This document shows, piece by piece, positions 51,601 through 57,309 of a stretch of 64,000 nt of DNA; position 1 is the first letter of the stretch, and each line of letters opens with the position of its first letter. This stretch comes from Anaspis maculata. Its lineage: Eukaryota > Arthropoda > Insecta > Coleoptera > Scraptiidae. Both the position numbers and the translations under genes were made by a program. Under the pieces are notes generated by a model. The model was not told the DNA's origin. It saw only the letters and a list, made by a program, of their open reading frames with translations, and did not search any database. The stretch lies in contig OX421962.1 in the NCBI GenBank assembly GCA_949128115.1, positions 55,035,787-55,099,786 on the forward strand, written 5' to 3'.

Positions 51601-52048
51601 CGACAAAGAAGCCGAACTGATTAAATTAAAAAGCCAAACAAGAGTTGGTTTGGACTCGAAGTTTGATCGAGCAGAAATCGAGAGGTACAGAGCTGCCCAG
51701 TTGCAAGCGGAGCGTCTCTTGGAGGCCCGGGAACAAAGTCATAGGCAACAAGTGGCCCGTTTGGAGAACCAAGTCACTCTGCTAAGGGAACAACTCAATC
51801 AAGAGATAAAGAGGAGGCAGCAGTACGTTTTGCGGAGCACCAAAGCAGGCCGCGAGATGCAACAGCTGAGGCAAGCTTTGGGCGATTCTTTGAGAACTGT
51901 ATCGCAGGATCCGTCTTTGGACGCCTTGCTCCTAGAGCATGAGGCTAGAAAATTGGATAATACGCTCTCAACCACTGCCAGTTTACCGCCAGGTCTCAAT
52001 TTACCATCGTCTTCGTACAGGCGGTCGACCACTCCGCAACCAAAATAG
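24444..52048 (+). CDS. CROCC: Rootletin (ciliary rootlet coiled-coil protein), 21 exons, 2005 aa
   Basis: Rootletin forms the striated rootlet that anchors basal bodies and the fibres linking centriole pairs. Joined exons: 24444-24614, 34945-35034, 36355-36555, 36641-36861, 37298-37673, 43479-43625, 44886-45073, 45131-45248, 45302-45836, 46006-46136, 46230-47145, 47897-48256, 48318-48503, 49158-49402, 49464-49679, 49731-49932, 50054-50157, 50210-50386, 50445-50552, 50622-50801, 50903-52048. All phases match and the total, 6018 nt, has no internal stop. The order of blocks follows vertebrate rootletin as I remember it: the LQYKQRC region, LREQLEE, FNDYYSTEHNRLL, LRDIAHAL, a Ser/Pro linker before a second coiled coil (SAVQAALHKYQ), a second Ser/Pro linker (SPSRRWSPARG) and a final long coiled coil. 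Nearly all of it is heptad-rich. Weak points are the link of exon 1 across a 10.3 kb intron and the exon 5-6 junction, where about 25 residues may be missing. Confidence 0.93.
24744..24956. mobile_element. 213-bp near-perfect hairpin MITE in rootletin intron 1
   Basis: Begins TACAGTTGGGAG and ends CTCCCAACTGTA. The arms of about 95 bp (GAAATGATTCATACGGCACC, GGAAGTCGGCTGGATTTCAG and so on) are almost perfectly complementary, around a short loop near 24850. TA-type ends. It starts 129 bp after the exon 1 donor. Confidence 0.85.
25318..26297. mobile_element. About 1-kb foldback element in rootletin intron 1
   Basis: The left arm (GGTTCGATTTTGAAGACCAA, then GCGATTTCCAATTTGTTTGT, CTACAGGGTGATACATAAAA and so on) returns inverted up to 26297 (ATTGGCCTCCAAAGTCGAAC). 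The centre is near 25790. A second copy of the family, split by an insertion, occupies 59555-61905. No transposase. Confidence 0.8.
26750..26930. repeat. Dispersed repeat
   Basis: The segment ending ACGAAATTTTGGGGTGGACC-ACTTCATCTGTTGATGTGTT has an inverted, diverged partner at about 54540-54770 (CACATGAAGTGGTCCGCCCC-AAAATTTCG; ATTTTCTAAAATCGGG). Its left boundary abuts a CACCCTGTA transposon-type end. Confidence 0.55.
27184..28275. mobile_element. 1.09-kb foldback element in rootletin intron 1
   Basis: The end TACCGGGTGATCATTTGAAA recurs inverted at 28256-28275. Arms match throughout (CTCGATCTTTATATCGAGGG versus CCCTCGATATAAAAATCGAC; CGCCCCCACTCACCCC versus GGGTGAGTGGGGGCG), meeting near 27740 beside a G-run. 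A lone arm end is present at 56845-56885. No coding capacity. Confidence 0.85.
28276..30113. other. Intron 1 sequence without recognised gene
   Basis: One + strand frame (29287-29585, ATG at 29287 after GGAAGTAGT) encodes about 98 residues, including EEIPLTVKWWNIGTKFRGSV. It has no family I recognise and no paired exon, so it is not called as a gene. Confidence 0.35.
30114..30483. mobile_element. 370-bp MITE in rootletin intron 1
   Basis: The left end TACAGGCTGTCCCGAAAATA faces an inverted right end, TACTTTCGGGACCACCTGTA. The inverted similarity runs about 130 bp per arm (CACCGACAACGTTCTA, ACATGGGTCCGGAAATG, GGAGCTACAGCCCC). TA-type ends, no coding capacity. Confidence 0.8.
30579..30704. mobile_element. 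126-bp MITE, GTTCAACC family, copy 2
   Basis: ACTGCGTTCAACCCTAGTGT and AATCACACTAGTGTTGGGCGCAGT are inverted ends. Same size as copy 1 at 3655-3780. Confidence 0.8.
30783..30890. mobile_element. MITE, GTTCAACC family, copy 3 (right end lost)
   Basis: TACGTTCAACCCTAGTGTGA starts the copy and ACTCGAATCGCA lies near its right side, but the terminal bases are missing. It lies 78 bp from copy 2. Confidence 0.65.
31969..32104. mobile_element. 136-bp hairpin MITE in rootletin intron 1
   Basis: AGGTTTGTTCGCGTCGCATG-AA pairs with TTCATGCGACGCGAACAAACCT. Inside, GCACTTTCTGCAC pairs with GTGCAGAAAGTGC. The CpG-rich stem is nearly perfect. Confidence 0.75.
32105..34944. other. Intron 1 sequence without recognised gene
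   Basis: No conserved exon seen. A transposon-end-like ACAGGTGTCCCAAAATGAGC is at 33827. The stretch 34212-34500 is GC-richer and open on the + strand, but resembles no protein I know. Confidence 0.4.
34945..35034 (+). CDS. CROCC: Rootletin exon 2 (aa 58-87)
   Basis: Acceptor TTTTTTTTTCAG|CCC, donor GAT|GTAAGT, phase 0 at both ends. Thirty residues, basic and disordered (MNLGDRRKSPIYRPKSRTD). Confidence 0.75.
36355..36555 (+). CDS. CROCC: Rootletin exon 3 (aa 88-154)
   Basis: Acceptor TTTATTTCAG|TCA, donor AAG|GTAAGT, phase 0. Starts with a Gly/Ser/acidic linker, then enters the first coiled coil with DLRQRLQEEASIYRRRLD, the block corresponding to the start of the conserved rootletin region. 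Confidence 0.93.
36641..36861 (+). CDS. CROCC: Rootletin exon 4 (aa 155-228)
   Basis: Acceptor TTATTTAG|GTA, donor CGAAA|GTAAAT, phase 2. VLQYKQRCAELETQML is strongly conserved with vertebrate rootletin. A Pro/Ser loop follows, then SDLDTALHRLDEEKRK. Confidence 0.95.
37298..37673 (+). CDS. CROCC: Rootletin exon 5 (aa 228-353)
   Basis: Acceptor TTATTTCAG|A completes a Lys codon. Contains LMQLNVTLREQLEE, LTNDWEALREEM and FNDYYSTEHNRLLNLWRDVV, the best conserved stretch of rootletins. The donor GGA|GTACGT (phase 0) is inferred from phase and homology falling off; the last about 10 residues are the least certain. Confidence 0.9.
37723..37963. mobile_element. 241-bp MITE in rootletin intron 5
   Basis: GTAGAGTTGACGGCACACGA and, inverted, TGTGTCGTCAACTCTAC form the ends. 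CAGGGACCTGTGGGCGG pairs with CCGCCCACAGGTCCCTG. It starts only 50 bp after the exon 5 donor. Confidence 0.8.
38009..39660. mobile_element. 1.65-kb foldback element in rootletin intron 5
   Basis: Arms of about 800 bp meet near 38835. Pairs include GGACGTCATGAAAATTTGAT (38060) with ATCAAATTTTCATGACGTCC (39600), CATGTAGAACCGATCATGAC (38343) with its inverse at about 39315-39335, and the CpG-rich CCGGCGCGGCGCGTCGTCTA (38628) with the inverse at about 39027-39050. No coding capacity; the similar frames on the two arms are mirror images. Confidence 0.88.
40205..40520 (-). repeat. SINE-like element, copy 2
   Basis: The reverse complement matches 11808-12056: GCGCTCCTGGTAAAACATTC (40348) and GGTTCTCGGGGCGTAGGTTT (40274) correspond to the body of copy 1, and CACAAGCTGCGAGCAAAGGG (40477) to its head. 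Confidence 0.55.
40521..41640. other. Rootletin intron 5 sequence, no gene seen
   Basis: No missing rootletin exon was recognised here. Short open frames lack coiled-coil character. Confidence 0.4.
41641..43130. mobile_element. 1.5-kb foldback element in rootletin intron 5
   Basis: AAGCTACGCAACACTCAAAG at the left is inverted at about 43107-43130. The arms also pair at AAAATCATCTTTTTTGGTTT (41982) with AACCAAAAAGATGATTTTTG (42772), and AAACGCCGTCGACAGCCCGT (42152) with ACGGGCTGTCGACGGCGTTT (42598). The centre is near 42385. A 158-codon frame on one arm is non-coding by character. Confidence 0.85.
43479..43625 (+). CDS. CROCC: Rootletin exon 6 (aa 354-402)
   Basis: Acceptor TTAATTGCAG|GAC, donor TTG|GTAAAA (weak), phase 0. 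Uninterrupted heptads: DKERYLHQQEVQDLKNQLDN onward. Confidence 0.9.
43956..44048. mobile_element. MITE, GTTCAACC family, copy 4 (truncated)
   Basis: ACTGCGTTCAACCTTAGTGT at the left and CTAGAATCACT at the right. The right terminal bases are missing. Lies in rootletin intron 6. Confidence 0.7.
44415..44565 (+). repeat. tRNA-like SINE in rootletin intron 6
   Basis: GCGGCGCAGGTGGTTGTGTA followed by GTTCGATTCCCGGGT resembles A and B boxes. An unrelated tail ends in AATAAAGG and a T-rich run at about 44553. It is not a functional tRNA because the acceptor stem is missing. Confidence 0.45.
44886..45073 (+). CDS. CROCC: Rootletin exon 7 (aa 403-465)
   Basis: Acceptor ATTACAG|GAA, donor CAAAA|GTAACT, phase 2. 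Contains LQGALRDIAHALIQDAE, equivalent to the vertebrate LRDLAQAV block that closes the first coiled coil. Confidence 0.93.
45131..45248 (+). CDS. CROCC: Rootletin exon 8 (aa 465-504)
   Basis: Acceptor ATTCTCAG|A, donor CAA|GTAAAA. KSPKRGLMRTMMSP is the Ser/Pro-basic linker and STISAVQAALHKYQSLIHEL opens the second coiled coil. Confidence 0.93.
45302..45836 (+). CDS. CROCC: Rootletin exon 9 (aa 505-683)
   Basis: Acceptor GATTTCAG|GTG, donor AAAG|GTAGGT, phase 1. 178 residues of continuous coiled coil (LLLVRKQFDNSEENVIVLEN; MAKVNALVDSLNADYDAMQK). The 53-bp intron before it is among the shortest in the gene. Confidence 0.95.
46006..46136 (+). CDS. CROCC: Rootletin exon 10 (aa 683-726)
   Basis: Acceptor TCTTATAG|CC, donor AAG|GTTGGT (weak), leaving phase 0. 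Encodes ADYELEIERILAEKADIHDA and following heptads. Confidence 0.9.
46230..47145 (+). CDS. CROCC: Rootletin exon 11 (aa 727-1032)
   Basis: The second largest exon, 916 bp. Acceptor TTTACCCAG|GTG, donor ATAG|GTAGGA-like, phase 1. Continuous coiled coil; ALEAVLFDTQTNLEASDVRK and LMLRAENDKQQALL match vertebrate landmarks (SLFEVQ and AESEKQQALSL). Confidence 0.95.
47897..48256 (+). CDS. CROCC: Rootletin exon 12 (aa 1032-1152)
   Basis: Uses an AAG acceptor (TTATTTTAAG|CG) instead of CAG/TAG: only this site keeps the frame and gives AHHDQQALQDRLEAVRKELE. The CAG 14 nt downstream would shift frame. Donor GAAG|GTGCGT, phase 1. FEQDRVNINKLKEEL matches the conserved EQDRSTVNALTSEL block. Confidence 0.9.
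48318..48503 (+). CDS. CROCC: Rootletin exon 13 (aa 1152-1214)
   Basis: Acceptor TTGTTTCAG|CT, donor ACAA|GTACGT, phase 1. Includes TNKELRDHVKKVESEKREQV, equivalent to vertebrate NEELRSAVKKAESERISL. Confidence 0.93.
49158..49402 (+). CDS. CROCC: Rootletin exon 14 (aa 1214-1295)
   Basis: Acceptor GTTATTTAG|GC, donor CAA|GTTTGT (weak), phase 0 out. LEDVKISIENEKARLQNQIR starts a further coiled-coil block. Confidence 0.92.
49464..49679 (+). CDS. CROCC: Rootletin exon 15 (aa 1296-1367)
   Basis: Acceptor TTAATTCAG|ATG, donor AAG|GTTAGT, phase 0. MSELDRNLEQTRQELGRTRS; the first codon is ATG by chance, not a start. Confidence 0.93.
49731..49932 (+). CDS. CROCC: Rootletin exon 16 (aa 1368-1435)
   Basis: Acceptor TTTTTGCAG|GCC after a 51-bp intron, donor AGAG|GTACCT, phase 1. 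Coiled coil ends at VVSTLRRIAG, followed by the Ser/Pro linker LLSPSRRWSPARG, in the position of the second proline-rich linker of vertebrate rootletin. Confidence 0.93.
50054..50157 (+). CDS. CROCC: Rootletin exon 17 (aa 1435-1469)
   Basis: Acceptor CATTACAG|TC, donor AGG|GTAGGT. DIDPEVVRKGVRNLMQQVAQ corresponds to LDPEAVRGALREFLQEL, the start of the last coiled coil. Confidence 0.95.
50210..50386 (+). CDS. CROCC: Rootletin exon 18 (aa 1470-1528)
   Basis: Acceptor GTTTCCAG|GAT, donor CAA|GTGAGT, phase 0. Coiled coil DDYKNQISTTRKQLQEAHES onward. Confidence 0.93.
50445..50552 (+). CDS. CROCC: Rootletin exon 19 (aa 1529-1564)
   Basis: Acceptor ATCTTTGCAG|ACT, donor GAG|GTAGGT, phase 0. Thirty-six residues of coiled coil; too short to show up as a long frame, placed by splice sites and phase. 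Confidence 0.9.
50622..50801 (+). CDS. CROCC: Rootletin exon 20 (aa 1565-1624)
   Basis: Acceptor ATTTTACAG|GAA, donor CAG|GTAATT, phase 0. KIEKMKMALGRLEAEKRGLQ and NRSTKLELQRMSTEGDLQRL match the conserved ESRTVKLELQRRSLEGELQR block. Confidence 0.95.
50903..52048 (+). CDS. CROCC: Rootletin exon 21 (aa 1625-2005) and stop
   Basis: Last and largest exon; acceptor GATTACAG|AAA, stop TAG at 52046-52048. Coiled coil to about residue 1950 (RLKQLQKALANNENDRRILT; RQQVARLENQVTLLREQLNQ, equal to the vertebrate C-terminal HRQRVRGLEEQVSTLKGQL). A Ser/Thr/Pro-rich tail follows (SLPPGLNLPSSSYRRSTTPQ). Confidence 0.96.
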   Translation, partial: KLQEKCDHQSRTLASLEERCISLKSTIDQLNVSLERAATNESELRSEIQSLQRTLMESTSASHTGAERLKQLQKALANNENDRRILTEKLESTQQNLAEMRRNNQILQDQVSRLNNELANNEVQRSALESQLRLAQWPSDTSLTAHQEDELHRQLQSVQRERNELRGKVDSLNNKVRQLEAEKRSFDRSASKTRSKSYERSEKYEAEYGELERLEQENRELRMKLSSLESELNDKEAELIKLKSQTRVGLDSKFDRAEIERYRAAQLQAERLLEAREQSHRQQVARLENQVTLLREQLNQEIKRRQQYVLRSTKAGREMQQLRQALGDSLRTVSQDPSLDALLLEHEARKLDNTLSTTASLPPGLNLPSSSYRRSTTPQPK

Positions 52049-52534
52049 TTATTTTTTTCCTAGCGAACTTAGTGACATCAATGCCATTGAAGTATGTTCA
52101 CATAATTAATCATTGATTGCACTTTATACCAAAGAAACGTGTCCATATGGGATGTAGTACACTGCCATTTTTATAATTTGCTCAACTATTTGGTAAGAAT
52201 TGAAGCTTTGTTAAAAAAGGTTAGGGAACGAAACTTTTCAAGTTTCAACGCCATACTGATTTGAGATTAGATGTATTATTGTGTTTATCGTTGATGGTCA
52301 TCACAACTCTTTCAATGTCATATTTTATGATGAATTAAAAATTATACATGTTTGCCGATTGCGGTTGCAATCTACCGGCCCTGTATTATATTTTATTGCA
52401 AAATTTGGCGTTCCAACTGTTGTGTGATAGGAGTCCATGAGAAATCCGTCCAATTAGAATTAGAATATAAAAGTAAGTACTATTTTGTACAATAACTGTG
52501 TGATGTATAATGTAGAACCGCTTAAAAAAATAAA
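52049..52534 (+). promoter_or_regulatory. Rootletin 3' UTR with poly(A) signal
   Basis: Non-coding AT-rich sequence after the rootletin stop. The first good AATAAA is at 52529-52534, 481 bp past the stop. Confidence 0.5.
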
Positions 52535-52782
52535 TGATTAATCGGCAAAGAATACTTATTTTCTGTATTTACGAGTCTTCGAAGTTTGAAAAAAGGATGG
52601 TGTTGATAACAAGGGTTGATAATGTCTTGTGTCATATACGCCAGTCAAGAAACATATGGGTAAAAAGTGGCAATCCACTCATAAGTGTGCCTAAAATTGA
52701 AAATTCAAAGAAAAAATGCGGACCATCCATGCAGTTTCGTGGTCGTCATCCTTGTAATAAGGTCTATTGTACCTTTAGATGC

Positions 52783-52794
52783 AATAAATTTATT
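52783..52794. promoter_or_regulatory. Palindromic poly(A) signal between convergent genes
   Basis: AATAAATTTATT reads AATAAA on both strands. It lies between the tail-to-tail rootletin and PWP2 stops (734 and 388 bp away), so it could serve either transcript. Confidence 0.4.
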
Positions 52795-53120
52795 TGATTT
52801 GATTTGAACACCAAAAGTGCAAATTTTGGCAGAATGGAGTCGCTAAGTTTGAAATGCACTCGGTCCCTATAGTGCCACAGAGCAAGGAATGCTTAGCAGT
52901 CGGTTGAGGCGTGGAGAAAGTAAATTTTCAGCTTATACCTACTTATTGTGTGATCCACCTTAGGGTAAGTTTTTGCTACATGCCTCTCTTCAGGAAATAT
53001 GATTGGAAAATTAGGAGACCCATAGCTAGATTAGAGAAGTTGATAACCTAACTGGTAGTGGTAATGTGATATGATGAAGACAGAAAACTAGTATCACCAA
53101 TCAGCAAACATCACTGATTT

Positions 53121-53126
53121 TTTAAT
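53121..53126 (-). promoter_or_regulatory. Candidate PWP2 poly(A) signal ATTAAA
   Basis: ATTAAA on the - strand, 56 bp after the PWP2 stop, the closest common hexamer variant. Confidence 0.35.
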
Positions 53127-53181
53127 TTATAAAAACAAAAAAAAACATTATTTCTCTATGTACTTACAATGCACTTAAAAA

Positions 53182-53326
53182 CTATCCAAGTAGAATTTCT
53201 TCAACATCCTCTTCATTATCGCTGTATTCGCTGTCATCCTCATCAACCTCCATGGCTTCTTTCTTTGCTTCCACTGTTTCGCTCAAACTTAAAATGTAAT
53301 CCATGGTGTACTTACTGTAATCGCAC
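53182..53326 (-). CDS. PWP2: PWP2 last exon (fragment aa 641-688)
   Basis: Acceptor TTTTTTAG|G completes a Met codon. CDYSKYTMDYILSL, then a Glu/Asp-rich tail ending EEILLG and TAG (53182-53184). An acidic C-terminus is usual in the family. Confidence 0.93.
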
Positions 53327-56164
53327 CTAAAAAAGAAAACACTGCTGTCAATACCTATTCACACAATTTTGCCCAAAACAACTTACATTTTAGAAATCTG
53401 ATCTTGCCTCCTAATGTGACTCTTCTCCAACGCCAGCAATGAAGGCATATTTTTATTTTTGTCGATTTTCGGACCCTGCAAAGTAAGGATGTTCTGCCCC
53501 CATATCAGATAATACTCCAAGTGTCGGGAAGTATCCAGAGCACTTGCAATGACATTCAAGAGTCTGTGTATGTAGTTGACATTCAAGCCGGAGATTATCA
53601 ATTCGACATCGCCGACGGGTACGCTTTCGATTGCCTCTAATATTAGTTTTTCTTCATTCAATTTCATTGCCATTGTCAGGGCATTGGCGTAGTCTTCTTT
53701 TCTCAACGCTTCCTTCACTTTGTCAGGTGTTATGTCAATTTGCAAATCCCACGGATCGAAAACTAAGCCAGAGCTTAATGAATAAACCATCAGGCCTTCC
53801 GTCGTGGCAGCCACCCACTGCTGACCAGTCGGTGAAAATTGAACTGAGAAAACTCTGACTTCGGGTTTGAACGCCCTGCTGGCCTTGTCTCCCTTTTTAA
53901 CTCCAGGTAAACTGATCGCTACCTTGCCACCTTCACGCTCATCTCTTTCTTCAATTAAAGCCAAATTTCCGAAATCTGTCATTTTCCTCCTGTTTATGAA
54001 ATCCTGAAATATTAAAATAATTACTAAACGTATCTTACAAAACAAATAATATGAAGGAACTTACATCAATCGCATCCAATGACCTGTTTTGCGTGATTTC
54101 GAATTTTTTTATTATCAAAGATTCAGAAACGCTGTAGATACAGACAAATTTAGACTGTCCAGCAGCGAGGATCGATTCGCCATCGGCTGAATAGCACAGA
54201 CTCGTAAATGCTCTGGAATAAATTGCGATTTAAATAAAACAATAATACGTAGCATTACAATTGAGTGAAGGCTATTACTTACTTCTCTGTCTATTCATAA
54301 TGATCAGAGAAGCCTGCAGGTTAACGTTAATTATAAATCAAAGATAAGTGACTACTAAGAACCAGAACTATTCCAGAGAAGTTCTAGAGGATCGAGTTAC
54401 GTGGAACGCTTGCCTGAAGTCATGGTGGCTGAGGGTAACTGTCATTGTTTTTGAGGACATACACAGCTTAGAGGGACAGACATCCATCACTACAACACTC
54501 AACGCTCATGACAGGCCAAAATAACCCTAACTAAACAGGTCAACACATGAAGTGGTCCGCCCCAAAATTTCGCCCCACTTAATAATGATAATATGATAAT
54601 AATAATAATAATGAATGGTATTCATTTTTCCACAACACAAGAAATGTTCGTGAAGAAATCACATGATTTTCTAAAATCGGGCAAATTTATCTCGAGATAT
54701 CTTTATTTTAACAGAGACAAAATTTCTGGATGGTCAACCTCAATTTTGACCCAGGTTAGTTTATTTTTGACGACTTTTAAGCAACTGGCTATTTTTCTTT
54801 TGGTATATGTTTATACCTATGAAACAGGAAATAATGATCTATCTATCTATTTAACTTGCTTGGCCTGTCCTCCAAACAGGCTTCAACGTCTTATTACGCC
54901 AGCCACACCGCATTTAGAAACACACCGCATGAGACGTAGCTTGGCTCAAAATGGTGTTTCTAAAGGTGTATGAAGCGCTTAAAAAAGTTAAATGAATAGG
55001 TACTCACTTTGCTTGCAGAGACTTTTTGGCTGTGATAAGGTCAGTATCCGACCGCCCGCTTCCGAGGTCATTCCTGCCCTCAATGCTGGCCACTTGAATG
55101 GCATCTTTCACATTAAATGTAGTAATTTGCCCATCAAGTGTGGCCACAGCCACTTCTTGACCATTCGGCCTGAAAGCCACGCAAAGGCCATCTGCCGGCA
55201 ATTCGATTGTTTCGTGGGCAGATCCTTTCTCAATCGCATCCCAGATCCGTAAAGTTTTGTCCCAAGAAACAGTCGCTAAAGTTGTGTTGATCACATTTGG
55301 ATTGAATGCAAGACTAACTACAGGTCCTTCGTGTCCGCTCAGTATTTCCAGCAATTTCCCGCTTTTTACTGACCAAAGAAAAACTTCGAACACATCTTGG
55401 CCTCCGGCAGCCACAAACTCCCCGCTGGGATCTACGGCGACGCTTATGAATTGAACTAGGCTCGGTGATGTGAAAGTTCTGAAATTGCGGTATCTGATGA
55501 CGTCGTATGCCCGTACGGTGCCGTCCAAAGAAGCGGAAATGACGAATTTCTTCGTACCGCTGAACGCTACCGAAGTTACAGCGCTAGAGTGTTCGCTAAA
55601 AGTAACAAAGCAAAAGCTGGAGCCAATGTTCCACAGCTTGACTTTGCCGTCTTCACCACCAGTCGCTAAAAGCTGCCCGTCAACTGAGTAGGCCACGCAG
55701 GACATGTTATTGGAATGGCCCTGTTGCTTCATTGTGTACGTTTCGCTTTGCCATTCCCAAACCAGAAGTTGACCACGACCTCCGCAACCCAGAGCGATCC
55801 ATTCGCCGGTTTGATTCAGCGCTATAGATGTAATTCTTTCGTCAGATATGGACAAGGAATGAATCATGTTGACGTCGGGAATGTCGTAAATGATGAAAGT
55901 TCCGTTGGAGAATCCGACAACCAATATCTTCGTTCTTTTGTGGTAAGCGGCTGAAGTGAGAACAGCTTCTCGATCGTCTTTCCGCACTTCATCTGCCAAG
56001 TAGTGACGCGCGACTCTTTCGTAATAAAATTTATTTTGTGTTTTGTCTTCTTCAGCCCCGATGGTGTCATGTTCTTTCAGCGTTTCTACGATTTCTTCTT
56101 CCGTGCGTTCCAGAGCTTTGCTGGTGTCAACGTCATCTTCATCTGAATCAGGAGACTCTTTCTT
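53182..56164 (-). CDS. PWP2: PWP2/UTP1, SSU processome WD40 protein (C-terminal 688 aa)
   Basis: PWP2 belongs to the UTP-B subcomplex that binds U3 snoRNA and pre-rRNA in the nucleolus and is needed for 18S rRNA processing. Exons on the - strand are 56164-55008, 54212-54065, 54003-53387 and 53326-53182, all phase-compatible: 688 residues plus TAG. WD-repeat ends are visible at LLVWEW, KVKLWN, TVRAYD, VFLWS and TLRIWD. FRTFTSP, SIEGRNDL, LCYSADGESILAAGQSKFVC and FINRRKMTDFGNLALI are near-identical to other animal PWP2. A Utp12-type region (FDPWDLQIDITPDKVKEAL) and an acidic tail follow. About 230 N-terminal residues of the usual roughly 920 are not in the window: exon 56164 starts at a clear acceptor (TTGTAG) inside the acidic linker between the two propellers. 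Confidence 0.95.
53387..54003 (-). CDS. PWP2: PWP2 exon (fragment aa 436-641)
   Basis: Acceptor ATATTTCAG|GAT, donor AAAT|GTAAGT, phase 2. Contains DFINRRKMTDFGNLALIEER, the ISLPGVKKGD and FKPEVRVFSVQFSPTGQQW repeat, and the helical Utp12-like region to SRHLEYYLIWGQNIL. Confidence 0.96.
54065..54212 (-). CDS. PWP2: PWP2 exon (fragment aa 386-435)
   Basis: Acceptor TATTCCAG|A completes a Lys codon, donor GAT|GTAAGT, phase 0. AFTSLCYSADGESILAAGQS and KFEITQNRSLDAID. Short and found through splice sites and homology. Confidence 0.95.
54213..55007. repeat. PWP2 intron with dispersed repeat and AAT run
   Basis: The 795-bp intron holds an inverted, diverged partner of 26750-26930 (about 54540-54770) and an AAT/AATAAT run at about 54580-54612. 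No exon. Confidence 0.55.
55008..56164 (-). CDS. PWP2: PWP2 exon with second WD40 propeller (fragment aa 1-386)
   Basis: Acceptor CAATTGTAG|AAG, donor GCAAA|GTGAGT, phase 2. Begins with an acidic linker (KKESPDSDEDDVDTS), then WD repeats from YHKRTKILVVGFSNG to ITTFN and SIEGRNDLGSGR. In frame from its first base, so it is an internal exon and there is no start codon to assign. Confidence 0.96.
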
Positions 56165-56241
56165 CTACAATTGAAAAAATATACATGTATAAACACAATA
56201 TGCCTAAATAGTTGACGTTATATTTTCGGTAGTAATACTTA

Positions 56242-56386
56242 CCTCGGGTTCCACCAAACTTTTATCAACCCGATAACTTTATCACTCTGATGGTAACTAA
56301 GCAACTGGCCATCCTATTGGCTGGTGCATAGCAACTATCAGCGTGATAGATTTAATCTGCTCTTAAAATTTTGGTGGAACCCGAGG
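56242..56386. mobile_element. 145-bp Harbinger/Tourist-like MITE with TTA duplication
   Basis: CCTCGGGTTCCACCAAA and, inverted, TTTGGTGGAACCCGAGG are the termini. TTA flanks both sides (56239-56241 and 56387-56389), the 3-bp duplication of PIF/Harbinger elements. Inserted in the PWP2 intron 77 bp upstream of the acceptor at 56164. Confidence 0.85.
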
Positions 56387-56389
56387 TTA

Positions 56390-56844
56390 ATAATTTAATA
56401 ATAAGTAGTGTGCTTATTGTCGAAAAATGTTCGGCAATATTATGAGTTATAATCCCAGAGCTGAAAATACAACGGGTCCGAAGGACGACTCAGAGGCCTT
56501 GCATGGGTCTCGTCTTGGGTAATTTTCATTTGCCCTCTAACATTTTGTCCTCTAACACGGCCTATTAGTCTCTAGATGAACAAGCTGCGGCCTCTGAGTC
56601 TCTAGTGGAACAAGCTACGTTCCTGTTCACGCTTTGGTGTCTGGTTTGTGACATAGGAGAGGAGTCCTCTATATCTGAGGAGGAAGAACAAGTAGCTCGA
56701 GAACAAGCTAGACGTCAATCTGGCCGTGTTAGAGTCGACTAACATCCGTGGTAGTCAAGAGTGGGGATCGCTACCTAGGGCGATTCCTCCGGAGCAGTGG
56801 TGGTTCGACAATGGAAGAGCGTGAATGCTGCCTTGACGCTATTC
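56390..56844. other. PWP2 intron sequence, degenerate repeat
   Basis: A GC-richer stretch with two near-direct copies of CCTATTAGTCTCTAGATGAACAAGCTGCGG-like text (56560-56640; CTCTAG-TGGAACAAGCTACG). Frames are interrupted; possibly a decayed transposon gene but not identified. Confidence 0.35.
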
Positions 56845-56885
56845 GGAATTTGCGGGTGGATAGTTTTCAAATGATCACCCGGTAT
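56845..56885. mobile_element. Lone end of the 27184-28275 foldback family
   Basis: GGTGGATAGTTTTCAAATGA-TCACCCGGTA equals the right terminus of that element; no partner arm is adjacent. Confidence 0.7.
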
Positions 56886-56912
56886 ATAATTACAACAAAC
56901 ACGTACCTTAAC

Positions 56913-57244
56913 ATAATAGGGTGATTGCATGTAGAGGGCGTTTATGGCAAAATGTCAATAGTGTCATTGTCATCTGTCAAGTTTCATCCATGTTGGAGTC
57001 AACGTCAACCGAGCTAACCTCACTTAATACTGTAATTTTTATGTGTTTTGTTCACATACTGTTCGGCGTTTACGAGATCAAGATTGTGATTTCTAATCAT
57101 TCTATCATTCTAACAATGCTTTACACCATTACACCTGTTATGTGCCCCGATGCAATTCCACAACAAACGTCAAAACATAACTGTCGACCCTTGCGCTACC
57201 TGCCGGTGATCAGGTGAACGAATTTCATGCAATCACCCTATTAT
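56913..57244. mobile_element. 332-bp MITE with ATAATAGGGTGATTGCATG ends
   Basis: The left terminus ATAATAGGGTGATTGCATG is repeated inverted at 57226-57244. The interior is unrelated and has no transposase; an open frame across it is incidental. Confidence 0.75.
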
Positions 57245-57309
57245 ACCGCGTGTTTTTCGAAAACCGCATTAGCCCATAACTTTTTTCCTATCGGATACAT
57301 AAACTGCTT

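Noticed and set aside
55257..55954. + strand frames opposite PWP2
   Set aside because: Antisense shadows of the large PWP2 exon.
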